From Sphingobacteriales bacterium (GTDB lineage Bacteria; Bacteroidota; Bacteroidia; Chitinophagales; UBA2359): a DNA stretch of 64,000 bases. The DNA lies in NCBI GenBank assembly GCA_016700115.1, contig CP064999.1, positions 5,885,501-5,949,500 of the forward strand, written 5' to 3'. This document shows, piece by piece, positions 1-9,559 of this stretch. A program made the position numbers and the translations under genes. The notes under the pieces were generated by a model. The model was not told the DNA's origin and ran no database searches. It saw only the letters and a list, made by a program, of their open reading frames with translations. Position 1 is the first letter of the stretch, and every line of letters starts with the position of its first letter.

Positions 1-339
1 AAAATAACCACGAAGAAGTTGATTAAAACCTAAAAGAAAATTCAACAACTTATACCAACTATGATTTAATATAGCACCACGTATGAATGGTTTAAGTCTC
101 TAAATATTCCCATCCCTGGAGGGGTTGGGGTGTTTTTTTTGACTATGTGGCGGTATTAGAGATTCGTTTCAGACCTACGAATGAATCACACCAATTTTAA
201 TTCTTTGTTGAATTCAAGATTCATTTTTGAAGCACTGATTTACACGATATTTAGTTCTTGCAAAAACGCTTAGGCGCAAAGGGCTGATTTTTTAAGTATT
301 CATCATTCACAATTGACAATTTTCCATTCTCCGTTTAAC
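1..339. other. intergenic left edge, no gene seen
   Basis: No open frame of convincing coding character. It holds one copy of a short GC-rich element (about 106-137, CCCATCCCTGGAGGGG followed by a T-run) that recurs in related form near 44690 and 57150, and loose heptamer-like text around 305-330 (CATTCAC, AATTGAC). Confidence 0.5.
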
Positions 340-386
340 AAAAAACCCCCTGCACCCGGAATTATCCAAAGTGCAGGGGGATTTTT
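340..386 (-). terminator. rho-independent terminator of the giant surface gene
   Basis: A perfect 10-bp stem, CCCCCTGCAC at 346-355 pairing with GTGCAGGGGG at 371-380, is followed on the minus strand by a T-run. It lies 25-70 bases past the stop of the minus-strand gene that ends at 411, so it marks the 3' end of that gene. Confidence 0.85.
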
Positions 387-410
387 CAATAATCAATTGT
401 TAATCGTCAA

Positions 411-896
411 TTACCTCACCACCATCAACTTAATTTGCTGAGTAGTTCCATCGGCCCTCCTAAGCATGGCGTAGTAAGTGCCTGAAGGCAGTTCAGTGGC
501 ATCAAACACAAACTCGTAGGGGGTTTCTTCCCCGGTCATACCATCAAACAAGACCGCAACTTCCCTGCCATCAACGGCAAATACAGATAAGTACATCTGC
601 TCGGCTTTTAGGGCAGTAAAGGTAATCGTTGTCTGATTATTGGTCGGATTGGGATAGGCAAACAAGGTTTCAAAGGCTATTGCATCCTCACCGTTTTTGC
701 AGGCAGTAACCGTTACAACCACACTTGCCGTAGCTTTACACCCGCCGCTTCCGGTTACGGTTACGGTATAGGTGCCCGACATTGCTGTTGTTGCTCCGGT
801 TCTCAACACACTATTACCTATACGGGTATATCCGCCCGGACCGCTCCAGTTGTAGGAATTACCACCGGATGCCAGCAAGGAAATCGTACCTCCCAC
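411..896 (-). CDS. C-terminal segment of giant surface protein with T9SS sorting domain
   Basis: This is the last frame segment; it is open upstream to about 1055. It begins in an Ig-like repeat (YNWSGPGGY) and, after ACKNGEDA, ends in an 80-residue T9SS type A sorting domain: FAYPNPTNNQTTITF, then LSVFAVDGREV, then LPSGTYYAML and a C-terminal basic LMVVR. In this family the domain directs export through the outer-membrane T9SS channel and is normally removed on the cell surface. The stop TAA at 411-413 is followed by the terminator at 340-386, so this end of the gene is intact. Confidence 0.8.
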   Translation of the reverse strand: MGGTISLLASGGNSYNWSGPGGYTRIGNSVLRTGATTAMSGTYTVTVTGSGGCKATASVVVTVTACKNGEDAIAFETLFAYPNPTNNQTTITFTALKAEQMYLSVFAVDGREVAVLFDGMTGEETPYEFVFDATELPSGTYYAMLRRADGTTQQIKLMVVR

Positions 897-1012
897 ACAG
901 ACATTCAGATTACCCGTGATGACTGCGTTGGGGGCTGAGATAATTGAGGCATTTCGGGTTGCAGTGGCAATACAACCGGTATTTAGTGTTACGGTTACTT
1001 TATATTGACCGG

Positions 1013-2056
1013 CTACGGGTGGTGCGCTGATAGCGGCAGTTGAGGCTGTAAACCCTCCGGGCCTGTCCAGCTATATGCCGTTCCGACAGTAGTGGCGGTA
1101 AAGATGACATTGGCATTTGAGCAGAAGCTTGTGGTTGAGGTTGTGGGGGTAACGGCCGCAGTTGTCGGGGCACTGACCGACACGCTCCGGGCTGCCGAAG
1201 CTGTACAGCCTCCGGTATTAGTTACGGTTACTTTGTATTGACCTGCCATCGTAGAATTCGCGTTCGTTCTTATCAGCGAAGGACCGCCGGTGGCAGTGAA
1301 ACCATTCGGACCGGTCCATGAATAGGCTGCTGCTCCGGCAGGAGCGTTAATGGTGATGGTACCTCCTGAACAAATTGTGGAGGTTCCGCTAAGGGTGGCC
1401 GATGGATTGGTGTGGACGGTAACCAATATGTTCGCAGTTCCGGTACAGCCTGTTGAATTGCTCACGGTTACAGAATATACTCCCGACATCGTTGTATTGG
1501 CACCTGTTCGTAAAATGCTGTGTGCATTCGAACTATAACCGCCGGGGCCGCTCCATACATAACTGTTTCCGCCCGAAGCAATCAGGTTGATAGTTCCGCC
1601 GATACATACATCCGTAGTTCCTGTAACGATAGCAGTGGTTGAATTAATGCCGGAAATGCTGACACTAAAACCGGCTCCGGATACAGTAACCGTTGTAGAT
1701 AAGACTACCACACAACCTCCTCCGTCTGAAACACTGACCGTATATTCACCCGCCATCGTTCCGTCTGCATCGGGTCTTACCAGATTTGGGCCGCTTGAGG
1801 TAAATCCGTTCGGACCGCTCCATTCGTAAGATGTGCCCCTGGATGCCGTTAAGGTCAAAACATCGTCGAGACAGACAATGGTATTGCCGGTTATCATTGC
1901 TCCTTCAATGGTGCTGATCGTTACAGTTACCTCGTACTCGGAACTACATCCGTTTGCATCCGTTACGGTAACGGTATAAACACCGGATATATCTGCCTGA
2001 GCATTGCTGAAAGTTACCGTTGCCGAGTTTGAGGTGAAATCGTTCGGGCCGCTCAT
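1013..2056 (-). CDS. Ig-like repeat segment of giant surface protein
   Basis: This is the third frame segment, of four Ig-like/PKD-type repeats of about 90 residues, each with WSGPNGF or WSGPGGY, a Thr/Ser-rich middle and YTVTVTxxxGC. The first Met is internal: with one added G, WSGPNDF joins the upstream DYV directly. At the other end the frame leaves the repeat at WTGPEGL near 1055; one added G gives WTGPGGFTAST and runs on into the last segment. The break points are single-base losses in G/C runs. Confidence 0.75.
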   Translation of the reverse strand: MSGPNDFTSNSATVTFSNAQADISGVYTVTVTDANGCSSEYEVTVTISTIEGAMITGNTIVCLDDVLTLTASRGTSYEWSGPNGFTSSGPNLVRPDADGTMAGEYTVSVSDGGGCVVVLSTTVTVSGAGFSVSISGINSTTAIVTGTTDVCIGGTINLIASGGNSYVWSGPGGYSSNAHSILRTGANTTMSGVYSVTVSNSTGCTGTANILVTVHTNPSATLSGTSTICSGGTITINAPAGAAAYSWTGPNGFTATGGPSLIRTNANSTMAGQYKVTVTNTGGCTASAARSVSVSAPTTAAVTPTTSTTSFCSNANVIFTATTVGTAYSWTGPEGLQPQLPLSAHHP

Positions 2057-2092
2057 ACATAATCAAGCCCGCCGCTTGCGGTAAAACTGATT

Positions 2093-3922
2093 TCATCTCA
2101 CACATCCGTAGGTTGTACCACTTACACTGACAACGGGAAGTGACAATTCGGTTAATTCAATACTTGCCTCACCGGTACAACCATTGGCATCTGTTACCGT
2201 AACACTGTAGATACCGCCTTCAGTAGCCGTGATGCTTTGAGTGGTGGCATTACCACCCAATTCATTCCAAAGATAAGCACTGTAAAGACCGGCATCTAAC
2301 CCGACGCTTCCGCCCTCACAGAAAATTACCGGCCCGTCTGCGGTAATTTCGGGGGTAGGATTGGCGTTTACGGTTACAGAAATTTCGGCAGTTGAGGTAC
2401 AACCATTGCTATCGGTTACCGTTACGGAATAAGTTCCTGCTTCGCACACCTCTACCGTTTGACCGGTTGAACTGCCTGCATTAGCACTCCATAGATAGGA
2501 GGCAAAAAGTCCGGCATCTAAATAAATGCACTCATTTTCACACAAGGAAGTAGATCCGCTTGGCTCGATTGACGCACTAAAACCGGGTATAACCGTAACT
2601 ATAGCCGAACAAGTCGAGGTGTTGCCGCTTCCGTCTGTAACCGTGAGCGTTACGGTATTGCTGCCCTGATTGGCACAGGTGAAATCGGTCTGATCCAATA
2701 ACAGGTCGAAATCGCAATTATCACTGCTGCCGTTGTTCACTTGTTCAGCGGAAAGGCTTCCCGTACCATTTTCATCTAAGGTTACCGTTACGTCCTGACA
2801 TCCTGCTACCGGTGGTTCGGTATCCACTACAGTTACCGTTGAAGTGCAGGAACTGCTGTTGCCGTTGTTGTCATAAACGGTAAGGGTTACGGTATTTTCA
2901 CCCACATCCCCGCAGCCAAAACTATTGGGGCTTGCGCTTAAACTTGCAAGGCCACAGGCATCACTGCTGCCATCGTCTAAATCTTCTCCACTGACAGAAG
3001 CGCTGTTGTTGACATCTAAGTTGACGGTGAAGTTTTGGCATTGAGCATCAGGATCTGTATCATCATTGACCGTAACAGTTGCCGTACACTCTGAAGAGTT
3101 GCCGTTTACATCTGTAACTGTCAGCGTTACGGTATTTTCGCCCACATCTTCGCAATCAAAATCGCTCACGTCTATAGACATTCCCGATATACCGCAGTTG
3201 TCAGTACTGTCATCATTGATGTCTCCGGCACTAATGCTCACATTGCCGGATTCGTTTAAGTCCACACTAATATCCTGACAGGATGCCGCAGGTGCTTCAT
3301 TGTCATAAACCACAACGCTTGCGTTACAAGTAGAAGAATTGCCATTGCCATCGTGTACGGTTAGCGTAACCGTATGACTGCTGCCAACATCTTCGCAGGA
3401 TAAGGTGGCAGGAGAAACCGAGTCATAATAGAGGTAGCCGCAATTGTCAAAGCCATACCAAATTACCTCAACCGGGTTAATCGTTGCCGTTGAGCCGCTG
3501 AGGTTAACCGAAACCTCGCCGGGCTGACAGGCGACTGTCGGAGGCGATACATCTTGTACGGTTACCGTAAAACTACAGATGGCCGTGTTGTTGCTGTCAT
3601 CGGTTGCCAAATAGGTTATGGTACTGCTGCCAAATGGGAAGTATTGACCGCTTTCAGAGCCTTCTATTTGTATCATATTTGACGAACAGTTGTCGCTTGC
3701 GTTGGGCAATATCCAGGTCGCTATTGCTATACAATTTTCATCGGCATTGACCAATATGTTTTCAGGACATGAGCCAAAGATTGGTGGAGCGGTATCGCTT
3801 ACAGTTACGGTTGCCGAACAGGAGGCAGTGTTGCCATTGCCGTCGTTGACCGTTAAGACAACTGTGTTGGTGCCTGTTTCGGAACAGGTAAACGTGTTGG
3901 GGCTGACTGATTCCAAAATCAC
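2093..3922 (-). CDS. central HYR-repeat segment of giant surface protein
   Basis: The frame stays open upstream of the first ATG to about 4025, where the sequence reads VSCKNINVNLVG in register with the other repeats, so 3922 is an internal Met and not a real start. The segment holds about six HYR-like repeats (each with xxCQDxxVxLxxxGxxS...DNCG...VTLTVxDxxGN) and then Ig-like repeats with SVTVTDSNGCT. It stops at GCVR because of a missing base; with one extra G the text continues as GDEISFTASGG into the next repeat. It has no function on its own. Confidence 0.75.
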   Translation of the reverse strand: MILESVSPNTFTCSETGTNTVVLTVNDGNGNTASCSATVTVSDTAPPIFGSCPENILVNADENCIAIATWILPNASDNCSSNMIQIEGSESGQYFPFGSSTITYLATDDSNNTAICSFTVTVQDVSPPTVACQPGEVSVNLSGSTATINPVEVIWYGFDNCGYLYYDSVSPATLSCEDVGSSHTVTLTVHDGNGNSSTCNASVVVYDNEAPAASCQDISVDLNESGNVSISAGDINDDSTDNCGISGMSIDVSDFDCEDVGENTVTLTVTDVNGNSSECTATVTVNDDTDPDAQCQNFTVNLDVNNSASVSGEDLDDGSSDACGLASLSASPNSFGCGDVGENTVTLTVYDNNGNSSSCTSTVTVVDTEPPVAGCQDVTVTLDENGTGSLSAEQVNNGSSDNCDFDLLLDQTDFTCANQGSNTVTLTVTDGSGNTSTCSAIVTVIPGFSASIEPSGSTSLCENECIYLDAGLFASYLWSANAGSSTGQTVEVCEAGTYSVTVTDSNGCTSTAEISVTVNANPTPEITADGPVIFCEGGSVGLDAGLYSAYLWNELGGNATTQSITATEGGIYSVTVTDANGCTGEASIELTELSLPVVSVSGTTYGCVR

Positions 3923-4245
3923 CGTACCGCAGTCATCGGATCCAAAATCATATACATCGGCAGGGGTAACAGTAACCGATGCTCCGACGAGATTGACGTT
4001 TATGTTTTTACAGGATACAGAAGGGGGGTGTTGTCAATGACCATCACTGTAGAGGAACAGGTGGCTGTATTGCCATTGACATCCATTACGGTCAAAACAA
4101 CCGTATTGGAACCCACATCGTTGCAATCAAAACTATTGGGGCTGACTGACTGCAGATTGACCGTGCGCAGTTATCGCTGCCCGAACCATAAACATCTGTT
4201 GTTGTGATTGAGGCGGAATTACCGGACAAATAAACCTGATGATTT

Positions 4246-6576
4246 TTACACACCACAGACGGCGGCGGAATTATCAGCAACGGTTAATGTGGTCTGACAT
4301 GTCGAGGTATTGTTGTAGATATCGGTAACTGTTAACACTACGGTTTGCGGAAAACCGACATGCGCACAGTTAAAGTTGGTGGGAGAGACCTGTATAGATT
4401 GCAAACCACAGTCTGCGGTGCTGCCGTTATCAACTTGTGAGGGGGTTAAAGTAGCGGTTCCCGAACCATTTAATATAACTGAAGGGGATGGATGGCAGAT
4501 GGCTTGCGGGGCATCGCAACAGTAGCCGTTGTTATCGTTGACTGTAACAGTTGCCGAACAGGTAGCGGTGTTTCCTGCCGCATCGTTTACCTGAAGGGTT
4601 ACAGTAAAGGTGCCTCCGATATGGGTACAATTATAATTTGTTGTTCCAGACAGGGAAGTGCCTGTTATTCCGCAGTTATCCACACTGCCGTTATTTATTT
4701 GTGAAGCAGACACGGATGCAATTCCGCCGGGTCCCAATGAAACAGTTGCGTTTTGACAGTTGGCACTTGGGGCTTGTGTATCATTGACAACCACATTAAA
4801 ACTACACTGTGCAGTTTGACCATTACCCGCTTGAACCAGGAAGGTGTTAGTGGTAGAGCCTACCGGGAAACTGCTGCCGCTGGGCAGCCCGCCAATTTGG
4901 ATGGTGGTTGCTCCGGGACAGTTATCTGTTCCCGTTGGGGTGATGAAATTTACTGTAGCAGCACACTGCCCCGCCATATTGCCAACGGTAACCGTGGATG
5001 GGCAGTTAATGGTGGGAGGAATAGCATCGCCAACCGTTACAGTTACCGCAGTACGGGTAGAAGAAATGCAACCGGCACCGGTTAGAGCTTCGGCATAGTA
5101 GGTAGTAGAGCTACTCGTTGATACAGGGAAATTTACTCCACTTCCACTTGTACCTAAAGAAGAGCCACCGACAGGTACGGTGAACCACCGGATACTGTTA
5201 CCGGATGAGGTCGCATTTAGCTGGGTAACTCCTCCTCCGGGACAATGATTGGAGGGAGAAGCGGTAACACTTGTAGGTGCGGATGGGCTGGGATTGACCG
5301 TAACTGTAACCTGACTGGTTGCCGTGCAAGCGCCTTCTGTTACCGTAAGTGTATATGTAGTTGTTGTAGAAGGAGAAGCCGTGGGGTTGGAAATATTTGG
5401 ATTGTTCAGACTGCCGGAAGGCGACCAGGAATAGGTGGGAGAAATTCCCGAAGAACTTCCGGTTAATACTGTGCTTGACCCGTTGCAAATCGAAACATTT
5501 GAGCCCGCATTAGCAGTAAGTGTACAGGGGGGCGGTACACAGGATATGTTGGCACTGAAACCTGAACTTACAACTGAAAAATCAGAAGTAAACCGAATGG
5601 TTAAGGGTCCTACAGTAGAGGTTAACACAGGAGGTAATGAGGTACAGTTTCCGTTAAAAAGCGTTGTACCGCCGGTACCGGCACCATTAAATACGGTAAC
5701 AAAGTCGCAACAACATTCCAAAGAAAATGAAGTAAAAGTTAAACGAACCATATTGCCCGCTGTTGCAGGATTAATAATTGTAAATCCATTGGCATTGTTA
5801 CTATAATTTGCCGTACCGGCATGTTCACAAATCGTACCGGTACAGGTAGTAATACTGTTACTGCCTGAAAATGGTACAGTATAAGTACACCCGCCACCGC
5901 CGCTACAGGTAGAGCGGCAATTGACACAATTTGCGTTTGTTGAAGCAGCAGTTGCGCAGATGCTGTCCCATTGAGTAGAGCAACAATACGAATCCGCCGC
6001 ACATATTGAAGTTTGACAAGCAGGCAGAAGAGTGTACCCCGGACCTGGTTGAGTCTGATCGCAGTAGGGAGGACCTACACACCCGCCGCCTCCGCCGCCG
6101 CAAGAAACACAACGCCAACGAACAGTATGACTGGTAGATAATGAGGTACAATTATAACGGTGAATATACACCCTTACTACACCGGTGAATGTGGCAGTCC
6201 ATAAAATTTTAGCATGTGCTCCACATAAGTCATCACTATAGCATAACGCAGCATTTGTGTCATTTCTGCGTAAGCTTAACTGGCTGTCGGTATTTGTTCC
6301 TACTACAGCTCCATCTGCTGTACATAAAGACCATTCATACTGCATTCCGGAGGTAACGTTATAGGTGTTATATTCTCCTGCCCAAGTACCGGATACAGAA
6401 TTGACAAAAGTAGTAGATGTAGTTGATTGAGTACTTCCAAAAGAGACACCGGTACTGCATCCGAGCGTAAGACATTGACCAGCCTGGGCATGAACCTCTA
6501 AACTGAATAGAGCGAACAGGCAAAAACAAACACAACAATAAAAAAAACATTTAAAGGTTTTGTAGATTTCTCTCAT
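4246..6576 (-). CDS. N-terminal segment of giant surface protein: signal peptide, CUB, Ig-like and HYR domains
   Basis: This is the first and longest intact frame (776 codons) of the broken gene. Residues 1-31 are a Sec signal peptide ending in VHAQ. Residues about 150-225 are Cys- and Gly-rich. A CUB-type domain follows (about 230-345, with FNGAGTGG and IRFTSDFS), then PKD/Ig-like repeats (about 350-515) and HYR domains (from about 520, with INCPSTVTV and repeated DNCG). The frame ends in NSAAVCGV at a stop that appears only because of a one-base frame change near 4260; the neighbouring frame continues with PPSVVCKNHQV as expected for the next HYR repeat. The chosen start gives the only good signal peptide. 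Confidence 0.8.
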   Translation of the reverse strand: MREIYKTFKCFFYCCVCFCLFALFSLEVHAQAGQCLTLGCSTGVSFGSTQSTTSTTFVNSVSGTWAGEYNTYNVTSGMQYEWSLCTADGAVVGTNTDSQLSLRRNDTNAALCYSDDLCGAHAKILWTATFTGVVRVYIHRYNCTSLSTSHTVRWRCVSCGGGGGGCVGPPYCDQTQPGPGYTLLPACQTSICAADSYCCSTQWDSICATAASTNANCVNCRSTCSGGGGCTYTVPFSGSNSITTCTGTICEHAGTANYSNNANGFTIINPATAGNMVRLTFTSFSLECCCDFVTVFNGAGTGGTTLFNGNCTSLPPVLTSTVGPLTIRFTSDFSVVSSGFSANISCVPPPCTLTANAGSNVSICNGSSTVLTGSSSGISPTYSWSPSGSLNNPNISNPTASPSTTTTYTLTVTEGACTATSQVTVTVNPSPSAPTSVTASPSNHCPGGGVTQLNATSSGNSIRWFTVPVGGSSLGTSGSGVNFPVSTSSSTTYYAEALTGAGCISSTRTAVTVTVGDAIPPTINCPSTVTVGNMAGQCAATVNFITPTGTDNCPGATTIQIGGLPSGSSFPVGSTTNTFLVQAGNGQTAQCSFNVVVNDTQAPSANCQNATVSLGPGGIASVSASQINNGSVDNCGITGTSLSGTTNYNCTHIGGTFTVTLQVNDAAGNTATCSATVTVNDNNGYCCDAPQAICHPSPSVILNGSGTATLTPSQVDNGSTADCGLQSIQVSPTNFNCAHVGFPQTVVLTVTDIYNNTSTCQTTLTVADNSAAVCGV

Positions 6577-7080
6577 AGTTAAGTATTTATTTGAATTAGT
6601 TGTAGAATTAAACTTGTTTTAATTAAAAAATGGCGTGATTAAATTGAAATGTTCACGCAAAATACTGGTGAAAAACGGGGCTCTTTGTTCTAAAAAATAT
6701 ACCCTTAAAAATTCTGGTGCGGAAATATAGCATTATATCAGGCTAATTCAACCAATTCAACCCGGTTTTTTTAAAAAAATTGGGGAAAAAAATTCAAAAA
6801 ATCGCATTTCCTTATAAAACAGAGGCGATTATCCAAATTTTAATAAATATTTTCGGGGGTTTTGTAAAATAAATTACCTATTGACCAATTATCTGTATCC
6901 TAATGAAACAATTCACGAATTAGCAATTAATAAAAACTGTATTTCGTTTTAATCTTATGGTCAAACAAGGCAAGATTATTGTTGGAAGTTGCTCTTTTCT
7001 TATTTGTATCGAACTCTCAAAAGTTTTTATGGCAGAAAAAAACTGCGCAACGGAAATTCCCTTTGGACAGGTGCTTTTTG
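6577..7080. other. AT-rich intergenic region between divergent genes
   Basis: This stretch carries the upstream region of the giant surface gene and leads into the 21-bp repeat array. I see no gene, no clear TAnnTTTG box for the minus-strand gene and no RNA structure I can support. Confidence 0.4.
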
Positions 7081-7374
7081 TTGCTCCGCAAAGAGTCAAT
7101 GCACCCCTGCAATGCTTTGAATCACCTGTGCATTGACTTAATGTACCCCTGCAATACTTTAAATCACCTGCACATAGACTTATTGCACCCCTGCAATGCT
7201 TTAAATCACCTGTGCAATGACGCAATGCACCCCTGCAATGCATAAAATCGCCTGCGCAAAGACACAATGCAACTCTGCAACGCTTTAAATCACCTGTGCA
7301 AGGACACAATGCAACTCTGCAATACTTTAAATCACCTGTGCAATGACGCAATGCACCCCTGCAATGCTTTATTG
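7081..7374 (+). repeat. array A: 14 direct repeats of 21 bp
   Basis: The text can be cut into fourteen consecutive 21-base units without a single indel. Units alternate between two types: core CACCCCTGCAAT with tail GCTTTAAAT, and core CACCTGTGCAAT with tail GACGCAATG, giving a 42-bp higher-order unit. The first unit is degenerate. Core and unit boundary together form a dyad, AATGCA-CCCC-TGCAAT. Because 21 is a multiple of three, frames stay open on both strands through the array, giving Cys-containing heptad 'peptides'; I treat these as a by-product. It lies between divergent genes, about 190 bases upstream of a promoter. Similar arrays lie at 37270-37563 and 56767-57060. Confidence 0.9.
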
Positions 7375-7562
7375 TCAACCCTAAAAATTGACCGATTCTT
7401 GCACCTGTATTCATGTTGTCGCAAACGATATAGTTTTGCCCAAAAAAATCAGTCGAAATTTAGTTTGATGCCGGTTCTCAAACCCTCTGTACTTTTTCAA
7501 CATAAAAAGCCTGCTTTCCTCTTTAAATTCCCCAACGATTCGGTATTTGACCATTAGGTTTG

Positions 7563-7570
7563 TAACTTTG
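7563..7570 (+). promoter_or_regulatory. Bacteroidota -7 box of the isomerase gene
   Basis: TAACTTTG matches the TAnnTTTG -7 element of Bacteroidota sigma-ABfr promoters and lies 28 bases before the ATG at 7599. I do not see a convincing -33 TTTG at the usual spacing. Confidence 0.55.
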
Positions 7571-7598
7571 CACAAAATTTAACCAAAAATTAGCAAAC

Positions 7599-8588
7599 AT
7601 GACAATGTATGAACTGATATCGGGTTTCGGGAAACAACTTGCCGAGGCATTGGAAATTGGAAAAAAAGCAACGTTTACCCCTCATACCCACCCCATTACC
7701 AATATATTAGTAACAGGTCTTGGAGGTTCGGGCATGGGTGCAGATGTGGTCATAGACCTGACTGCCTCCGATCTTCAGATTCCCATGTTAGTCAATAAAA
7801 ACTATTTGCTGCCCGGGTTTGTCAATGAAAATACATTGGTGATTGCTTCTTCTTATTCCGGCAATACCGAAGAAACGACCCATGCGTTGCAAATTGCGAT
7901 TAAAAAAAAGGCTAAAATCGTGTGTGTTACTACAGGTGGTACGATGGAAAAAATAGCCTCCGAACACGGTTTAGACCTCATCAAACTACCCTCCGGTCGC
8001 CCTCCCCGAGCAAGTTTGGGTTATTCATTTGTTCAGCAGTTCTTTGTCCTTCAATACTTCGGGTTTATTGACAACCGTTTTATTGGTGAAATCGAAGCTG
8101 CCATCGCTTTATTAGACCGCGAGCAGGAAAACATCAAAAGTCAATCGGCTCAATGGGCAAAAACCATGGCCAAACAATTACCTATAATCTATGCCCCGGA
8201 CGGTTACGGCTCAGTTGCCATCAGATGGCGGCAACAAATCAACGAAAACGGAAAACAACTCTGCTGGCATCATATTATCCCCGAAATGAACCATAATGAA
8301 CTTGTCGGATGGCGAACCAAAGACCATACCTATGCTCCTGTTTTCCTTCGGGCATCCGATGTTTTTAACCGTTCACAGTACCGCATAGACATCAACAAAA
8401 CGATCATCGGCCAATATACGGACAGCATTTATGAACTGACCGCATTGGGCAACACCAAAACTGAACGGTTGCTATATCTGATTCATTTCGGCGACTGGCT
8501 CAGTTGGTATCTTGCTCAGGAGCGCAATATGGATGCCACAGAGGTGAAAGTGATAGACTTTTTGAAAGGCGAATTGGGGAAAATGTAG
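7599..8588 (+). CDS. bifunctional phosphoglucose/phosphomannose isomerase (SIS-domain family)
   Basis: Predicted cytoplasmic enzyme interconverting glucose-6-P or mannose-6-P with fructose-6-P, linking glycolysis with mannose-based sugar nucleotide supply. The 329-residue length fits the SIS-type PGI/PMI family and is much shorter than classical PGI. Visible marks are a glycine-rich start of the first SIS domain (GLGGSGMGAD, about 40-50), the phosphate-binding SYSGNTEET (about 90-98), and the conserved GRPPRASLGY (about 132-142). A second SIS half follows, with IIPEMNHNELVGW (about 226-238) carrying the conserved Glu and His. The start at 7599 follows a -7 box by 28 bases; a second ATG lies two codons in. 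It is followed by a heptamer array and then DUF4290-murA. Substrate range cannot be told from sequence. Confidence 0.85.
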   Translation: MTMYELISGFGKQLAEALEIGKKATFTPHTHPITNILVTGLGGSGMGADVVIDLTASDLQIPMLVNKNYLLPGFVNENTLVIASSYSGNTEETTHALQIAIKKKAKIVCVTTGGTMEKIASEHGLDLIKLPSGRPPRASLGYSFVQQFFVLQYFGFIDNRFIGEIEAAIALLDREQENIKSQSAQWAKTMAKQLPIIYAPDGYGSVAIRWRQQINENGKQLCWHHIIPEMNHNELVGWRTKDHTYAPVFLRASDVFNRSQYRIDINKTIIGQYTDSIYELTALGNTKTERLLYLIHFGDWLSWYLAQERNMDATEVKVIDFLKGELGKM

Positions 8589-8592
8589 CGTT

Positions 8593-8772
8593 TAGACGAA
8601 AGACAAAAGACGAAAGACGAAAGACGAAAGACGAAAGACAAAAGACGAAAGACAAAAGACGAAAGACAAAAGACGAAAGACAAAAGACGAAAGACAAAAG
8701 ACGAAAGACGAAAGACGTAAGACAAAAGACGTAAGACAATAGACGTAAGACAATAGACGTAAGACAATTGAC
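8593..8772 (+). repeat. heptamer tandem repeat (AAAGACG/AAAGACA)
   Basis: About 25 copies of a 7-base unit, mainly AAAGACG alternating with AAAGACA and, toward the right, TAAGACA and ATAGACG. It fills the gap between the isomerase stop and the DUF4290 gene. The same heptamers in reverse complement make up the array at 44759-44905. Confidence 0.85.
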
Positions 8773-8811
8773 TTAGTGCAATAGGCAAACTAACCATTAA
8801 CCATTAAAAAA

Positions 8812-9540
8812 ATGACCGAAAGAGGAAATTTAACCTATAATACAGAGCAGGAGAAACTGCTGTTTAAGGAATATGGAAGAAACGTGCTCAAATTGGTACA
8901 ATCCACCATCAAGTTAGAAACCAAAAAGGAGCGGACTGCTGCTGCCAAAGAAATTGTCAACCTGATGGCACAGCTACATCCCAATCTGAAAAATGTGGAA
9001 GAATTCAGGCATAAGCTTTGGGATCAGCTCCACGCAATTGCAGATTTCAAATTAGACATCGACTCCCCCTACCCTGCTCCGGAAAGTTATGACCAAATTA
9101 TGCAGCAAGCCGGGGAAGTGCCCTACCCTTCTTCGAGAATCAAACTTAAACACTATGGCAAAAACATAGAGGCGTTAGTTCAAAGAGCAATTGCCACTGA
9201 CGACGAAAGAAAAAAAGCGGAGTTAATCAGGATTATCGTTTATTATATGAATCTGGTTCATATAACATGGAACAAAGACCTCAATGTGAGCGAGGATTTG
9301 ATTAAACACGATTTAAACAGCCTGTCCAAAGGGCTGCTGGACCACGAGTGGGCAGAAAAATACCTGGCCTCGAAAGGAGTACCTAAGCCAATGGTTATCC
9401 CAATCCAACAGATGGGAAACAACCAAAACAAACAGGGGCAAGGCAATGTGTTAAAAGGTCAGCAACAAGGGCAGGGACAGCCTCACGGCCAATCCTCCCG
9501 CAGACGTAAAAAGAAAAATAACCGGAAAAAAAACCTTTAG
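8812..9540 (+). CDS. DUF4290 family protein
   Basis: A 242-residue soluble protein of the Bacteroidota-specific DUF4290 family, recognised from the start NLTYNTEQEKLLFKEYGRN, the helical middle (VNLMAQLHPNL, FRHKLWDQLH) and RIIVYYMNLVHITWNKDLNV. The last 45 residues are a low-complexity Gln/Gly/Asn tail ending in a strongly basic stretch (SRRRKKKNNRKKNL), suggestive of nucleic acid or membrane-surface contact. No catalytic motif is visible and the function is unknown. It lies 19 bases before murA on the same strand; this order is common in Bacteroidota, so a link to cell-wall synthesis is an inference from context only. Confidence 0.8.
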   Translation: MTERGNLTYNTEQEKLLFKEYGRNVLKLVQSTIKLETKKERTAAAKEIVNLMAQLHPNLKNVEEFRHKLWDQLHAIADFKLDIDSPYPAPESYDQIMQQAGEVPYPSSRIKLKHYGKNIEALVQRAIATDDERKKAELIRIIVYYMNLVHITWNKDLNVSEDLIKHDLNSLSKGLLDHEWAEKYLASKGVPKPMVIPIQQMGNNQNKQGQGNVLKGQQQGQGQPHGQSSRRRKKKNNRKKNL

Positions 9541-9559
9541 CATCCCCTCTTTATCAATA

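Larger units (their letters stand above)
411..6576 (-). pseudogene. giant multi-domain T9SS surface protein, broken by several frameshifts
   Basis: Read across frames, this is a single gene for a secreted protein of roughly 2,050 residues. The order is signal peptide, Cys-rich region, CUB domain, PKD/Ig-like repeats, HYR-type repeats with the recurring pattern DNCG...VTLTVTDxxGNxxxCxATVTV, more Ig-like repeats with YxWSGPNGF, and a C-terminal T9SS type A sorting domain ending in LMVVR. Homologous repeats continue directly from one frame into the next near 4260, 4165, 4028, 2093, 2055 and 1055. Most breaks are mended by adding one G or C; for example the repeat phrase TPPSVSCK is restored by one extra C at 4021-4027. 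Proteins of this build are exported by T9SS and displayed at the surface as adhesins or gliding/biofilm proteins. Either the gene has decayed, or the repetitive sequence was assembled with indel errors; I favour the latter. The separate frame segments are listed below. Confidence 0.75.
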